A DNA stretch of 6,605 bases from Prevotellaceae bacterium UBA2718. GTDB lineage: Bacteria > Bacteroidota > Bacteroidia > Bacteroidales > Bacteroidaceae. The notes beneath the pieces were generated by a model. It made no database searches. It had not been told where the DNA came from and worked only from the letters and a program-made list of their open reading frames with translations. Both the position numbers and the translations under genes were made by a program. The stretch lies in the NCBI GenBank assembly GCA_002353975.1, contig DEKQ01000142.1, forward strand, positions 304 through 6,908, given 5' to 3'. Shown one piece after another: positions 4,839-6,605 of this stretch (the first letter of the stretch is position 1; every line of letters begins with the position of its first letter).

Positions 4839-6365
4839 TTATTTCTTTATTTTTTCGTTTATTGCCTTGAGGTGTTCCTCCACCTCTTCACTCTCCTCGC
4901 GGCAGGCTTTCTCCACTTCTTCCTTGTTATCTTCAGCCGCTTCCAGAAGCTCACGATGTTTCTTCTCCAGTGCTTCCATCGCCATGTCGATATACTTCTT
5001 GGCCTCTTCGTAGCGCCCTTCCTGATAGAGAATCCAGGCGTAGGTATCGAGATAAGTTCCGTTGTCTGGCTCAGCCGTAATGGCTTTCAGACTCATATTC
5101 TCTGCTCTCTCCAGGTCACGCTTGTCAAGAGAGAGGAAGTATGCATAGTTATTGAGGCACAAAACCCTGTCGGGATCATAGACCAGGCAGCTGTCGTATG
5201 CATTGTAGGCACTTTCCTTATCGCCTATTTTATGGTATATATCCCCCAGCATCAGGTAGATGTCCGAGCTGAGTTTTGCGCTTGTATCCGCACTTATGTT
5301 AGCTGCACCGAGCCTCAGGGAATGTATGGCCTCTTCGTTCATCTCGTTCAGATACTGCGCCACACCGAGGTAATAGTACAGTGCTGGCTGGTTGGGCACA
5401 TACTCCACAGCCTTCGTGCATTCCCTCACCACGTTCATATCCACCGTATCGGCCCACAATATCTGGATGAGGTCAAGGCGGGCCTTGATGTCTTCGGGCT
5501 TGATGGAGAGGATTTTCTCCAGTGCTCCACGGATAGAATCCTGCGGTGCCGTCTTTATGCGCTGGTAGATTAACGATACCCTAACATCATCGGCAGCACG
5601 CGGATTATCGATAATTCCGTCCCTGAGGCTGTCGGCTTTTGCCTCCTCACCCGTTGCCCGGTAGTAATCCATCAGCGATGTCTGGGCTGGGATATTAGCA
5701 GGTTCTTCGCGCAATACCTTTGTGAATGTCTGCAGTGCCTCCTGCTTCTTTCCGTTGGAGAGCAGCCAATTACCCATCATCACCTGCAGGTTGAGGTCAT
5801 TGGGGTGGTTGTCTATCAGTCCCTTCAGCTCGTTGTATGCTCCCTTCTGGTCTCCCATGAAGGAGTAAGCCTGCATCTTCGACAGTGTCAGATCCTCGCT
5901 CTGTCCCTCCTGCAGCTCTATGCGGTTAAGCGTCTTGAGCAGGTTTGCGTAGTCATGCTGCTGCTCATAGATGCGTGTCAGCAACTCAAGGATGTCCGTA
6001 CGGTCCGGCACACGGGCCACAAGCCGTTCATATACCTTCGTTGCAGACTCTATATCGTTACTATAAAGGTATGTCTGAGCGAGACGTTCCACGAACTCCG
6101 TATTGTCTGGTGCCAGCTCCGATGCTCGTGCAATGCGTGCCAGACCGATGCTGTCAAGCCCCATAGCCATGTTGAGAATGCCCAACTTGTAATTCACCTC
6201 AGCGGCATCGGGCTTCAGTTCGCTGCAGCGCAACAGCAGCTCGTACGCCTTGTCATAGTGCTCCATGTCCATCTGTCTCACCGCCTCAAGGTAGAGATAG
6301 TTGAACTTATCTGCTGAGATTGTCAGCGGACAGAGCAGGAATAATATGTAGAAGAGCCTCCTCAT
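4839..6365 (-). CDS. Secreted tetratricopeptide repeat protein
   Basis: 508 residues. A signal peptide (MRRLFYILFLLCPLTISA, residues 1-18) is followed by a chain of TPR units over about 24-470. The clearest units are YLEAVRQMDMEHYDKAYELL (24-43 and on), LGILNMAMGLDSIGLARIAR (61-80), MGNWLLSNGKKQEALQTFTK (197-216), and LMLGDIYHKIGDKESAYNAY (371-390). The last two clear units are NNYAYFLSLDKRDLERAENM (405-424) and LDTYAWILYQEGRYEEAKKY (439-458). The middle (about 250-320) is less regular. The last 40 residues are Glu/Lys-rich and probably coiled coil. It is likely a periplasmic protein-protein scaffold. The ATG overlaps the dut stop codon (ATGA) and the gene ends 1 base before the DUF4292 lipoprotein, so these products are probably made together. 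The partner is unknown; the lipoprotein and EnvC are the obvious candidates by context. Confidence 0.92.
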   Translation of the reverse strand: MRRLFYILFLLCPLTISADKFNYLYLEAVRQMDMEHYDKAYELLLRCSELKPDAAEVNYKLGILNMAMGLDSIGLARIARASELAPDNTEFVERLAQTYLYSNDIESATKVYERLVARVPDRTDILELLTRIYEQQHDYANLLKTLNRIELQEGQSEDLTLSKMQAYSFMGDQKGAYNELKGLIDNHPNDLNLQVMMGNWLLSNGKKQEALQTFTKVLREEPANIPAQTSLMDYYRATGEEAKADSLRDGIIDNPRAADDVRVSLIYQRIKTAPQDSIRGALEKILSIKPEDIKARLDLIQILWADTVDMNVVRECTKAVEYVPNQPALYYYLGVAQYLNEMNEEAIHSLRLGAANISADTSAKLSSDIYLMLGDIYHKIGDKESAYNAYDSCLVYDPDRVLCLNNYAYFLSLDKRDLERAENMSLKAITAEPDNGTYLDTYAWILYQEGRYEEAKKYIDMAMEALEKKHRELLEAAEDNKEEVEKACREESEEVEEHLKAINEKIKK

Positions 6366-6605
6366 CTCGTGCCGCTGTGTCCGTATCCTCCCTCGCCGCG
6401 CTCCGTAGCGTCCAGCTCTTCCACCACGACAAACTCCGCCTGCTCGTGGCGAGCTATCACCATCTGTGCTATGCGCTCGCCCGGTTCCACTGTGAACGGC
6501 TCGTTAGACACATTCACCAGCACCACGCCGACCTCACCACGATAGTCGGCATCGATAGTTCCGGGGCTGTTCAGTACCGTTATGCCGTGCTTCAGAGCCA
6601 GTCCG
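6362..6605 (-). CDS. dut: dUTP diphosphatase (dUTPase), C-terminal part; 5' end outside window
   Basis: The minus-strand frame from the right edge to the TGA at 6362-6364 gives the last 80 residues. It begins GLALKHGITVLN, the end of dUTPase motif 2 (RSGLA) and what follows. Then come motif 3 (GTIDADYRGEVGVVLVN, with the Asp and Tyr of the uracil and catalytic site), motif 4 (GERIAQMVIA), and motif 5 (GEGGYGHSGTR, a close variant of the usual RGxGGFGSTG arm that closes over the nucleotide). The product hydrolyses dUTP to dUMP and pyrophosphate as a homotrimer, keeping uracil out of DNA and feeding dTMP synthesis. The stop overlaps the start of the TPR gene by 4 bases. About the first half of the gene lies beyond the window. 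Confidence 0.95.
   Translation of the reverse strand, partial: GLALKHGITVLNSPGTIDADYRGEVGVVLVNVSNEPFTVEPGERIAQMVIARHEQAEFVVVEELDATERGEGGYGHSGTR

Overview
This window looks like a chromosomal segment of a Bacteroidales bacterium, most likely a Prevotella-type species. That assignment is inference from four things: a Bacteroidota-type promoter (TAnnTTTG), the lack of usable Shine-Dalgarno sites with A/T-rich start regions instead, families typical of this phylum (DUF4292 lipoprotein, TPR/EnvC neighbourhood), and short degenerate tandem repeats in the gaps between genes. No rRNA, tRNA, CRISPR, transposase or phage gene is visible.

Right half (2507-6605, minus strand): a tightly packed operon enters from the right edge. 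In transcription order it holds the 3' part of dut (dUTPase), a secreted TPR protein, a DUF4292 lipoprotein and an EnvC-like murein hydrolase activator. The junctions are a 4-base ATGA overlap, a 1-base gap and a 3-base gap, so translational coupling is likely. Three of the four products are exported and form an envelope set: a periplasmic TPR scaffold, an outer-membrane-type lipoprotein with a LolA/LolB-like pattern, and an activator of septal peptidoglycan amidases. dut is the cytoplasmic housekeeping gene at the front. A MalY/PatB-type C-S lyase follows in the same direction after a 94-base gap that contains a 24-bp tandem duplication.

Left half (1-1243): an Lrp/AsnC-type regulator (minus strand) is divergent from a small plus-strand gene. 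The small gene encodes a 108-residue membrane-associated protein with an HEXXH motif and a downstream EREAY, so it may be a minimal zinc metallopeptidase. A clear Bacteroidota promoter lies in the 45-base divergent gap, and its predicted start point leaves almost no leader before the small gene. The small gene and the C-S lyase gene converge on a 91-bp array of thirteen 7-bp units, and both end inside it.

The first 319 bases have no convincing gene. They hold three 18-bp direct repeats at an exact 22-bp period, then a run of short inverted repeats up to the end of the lrp-type gene. This stretch is the best candidate in the window for an undescribed element, either a structured extragenic repeat or an RNA. 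All three larger gaps (1-319, 1163-1224, 2413-2506) carry tandem repeats of different period (22, 7 and 24 bp).
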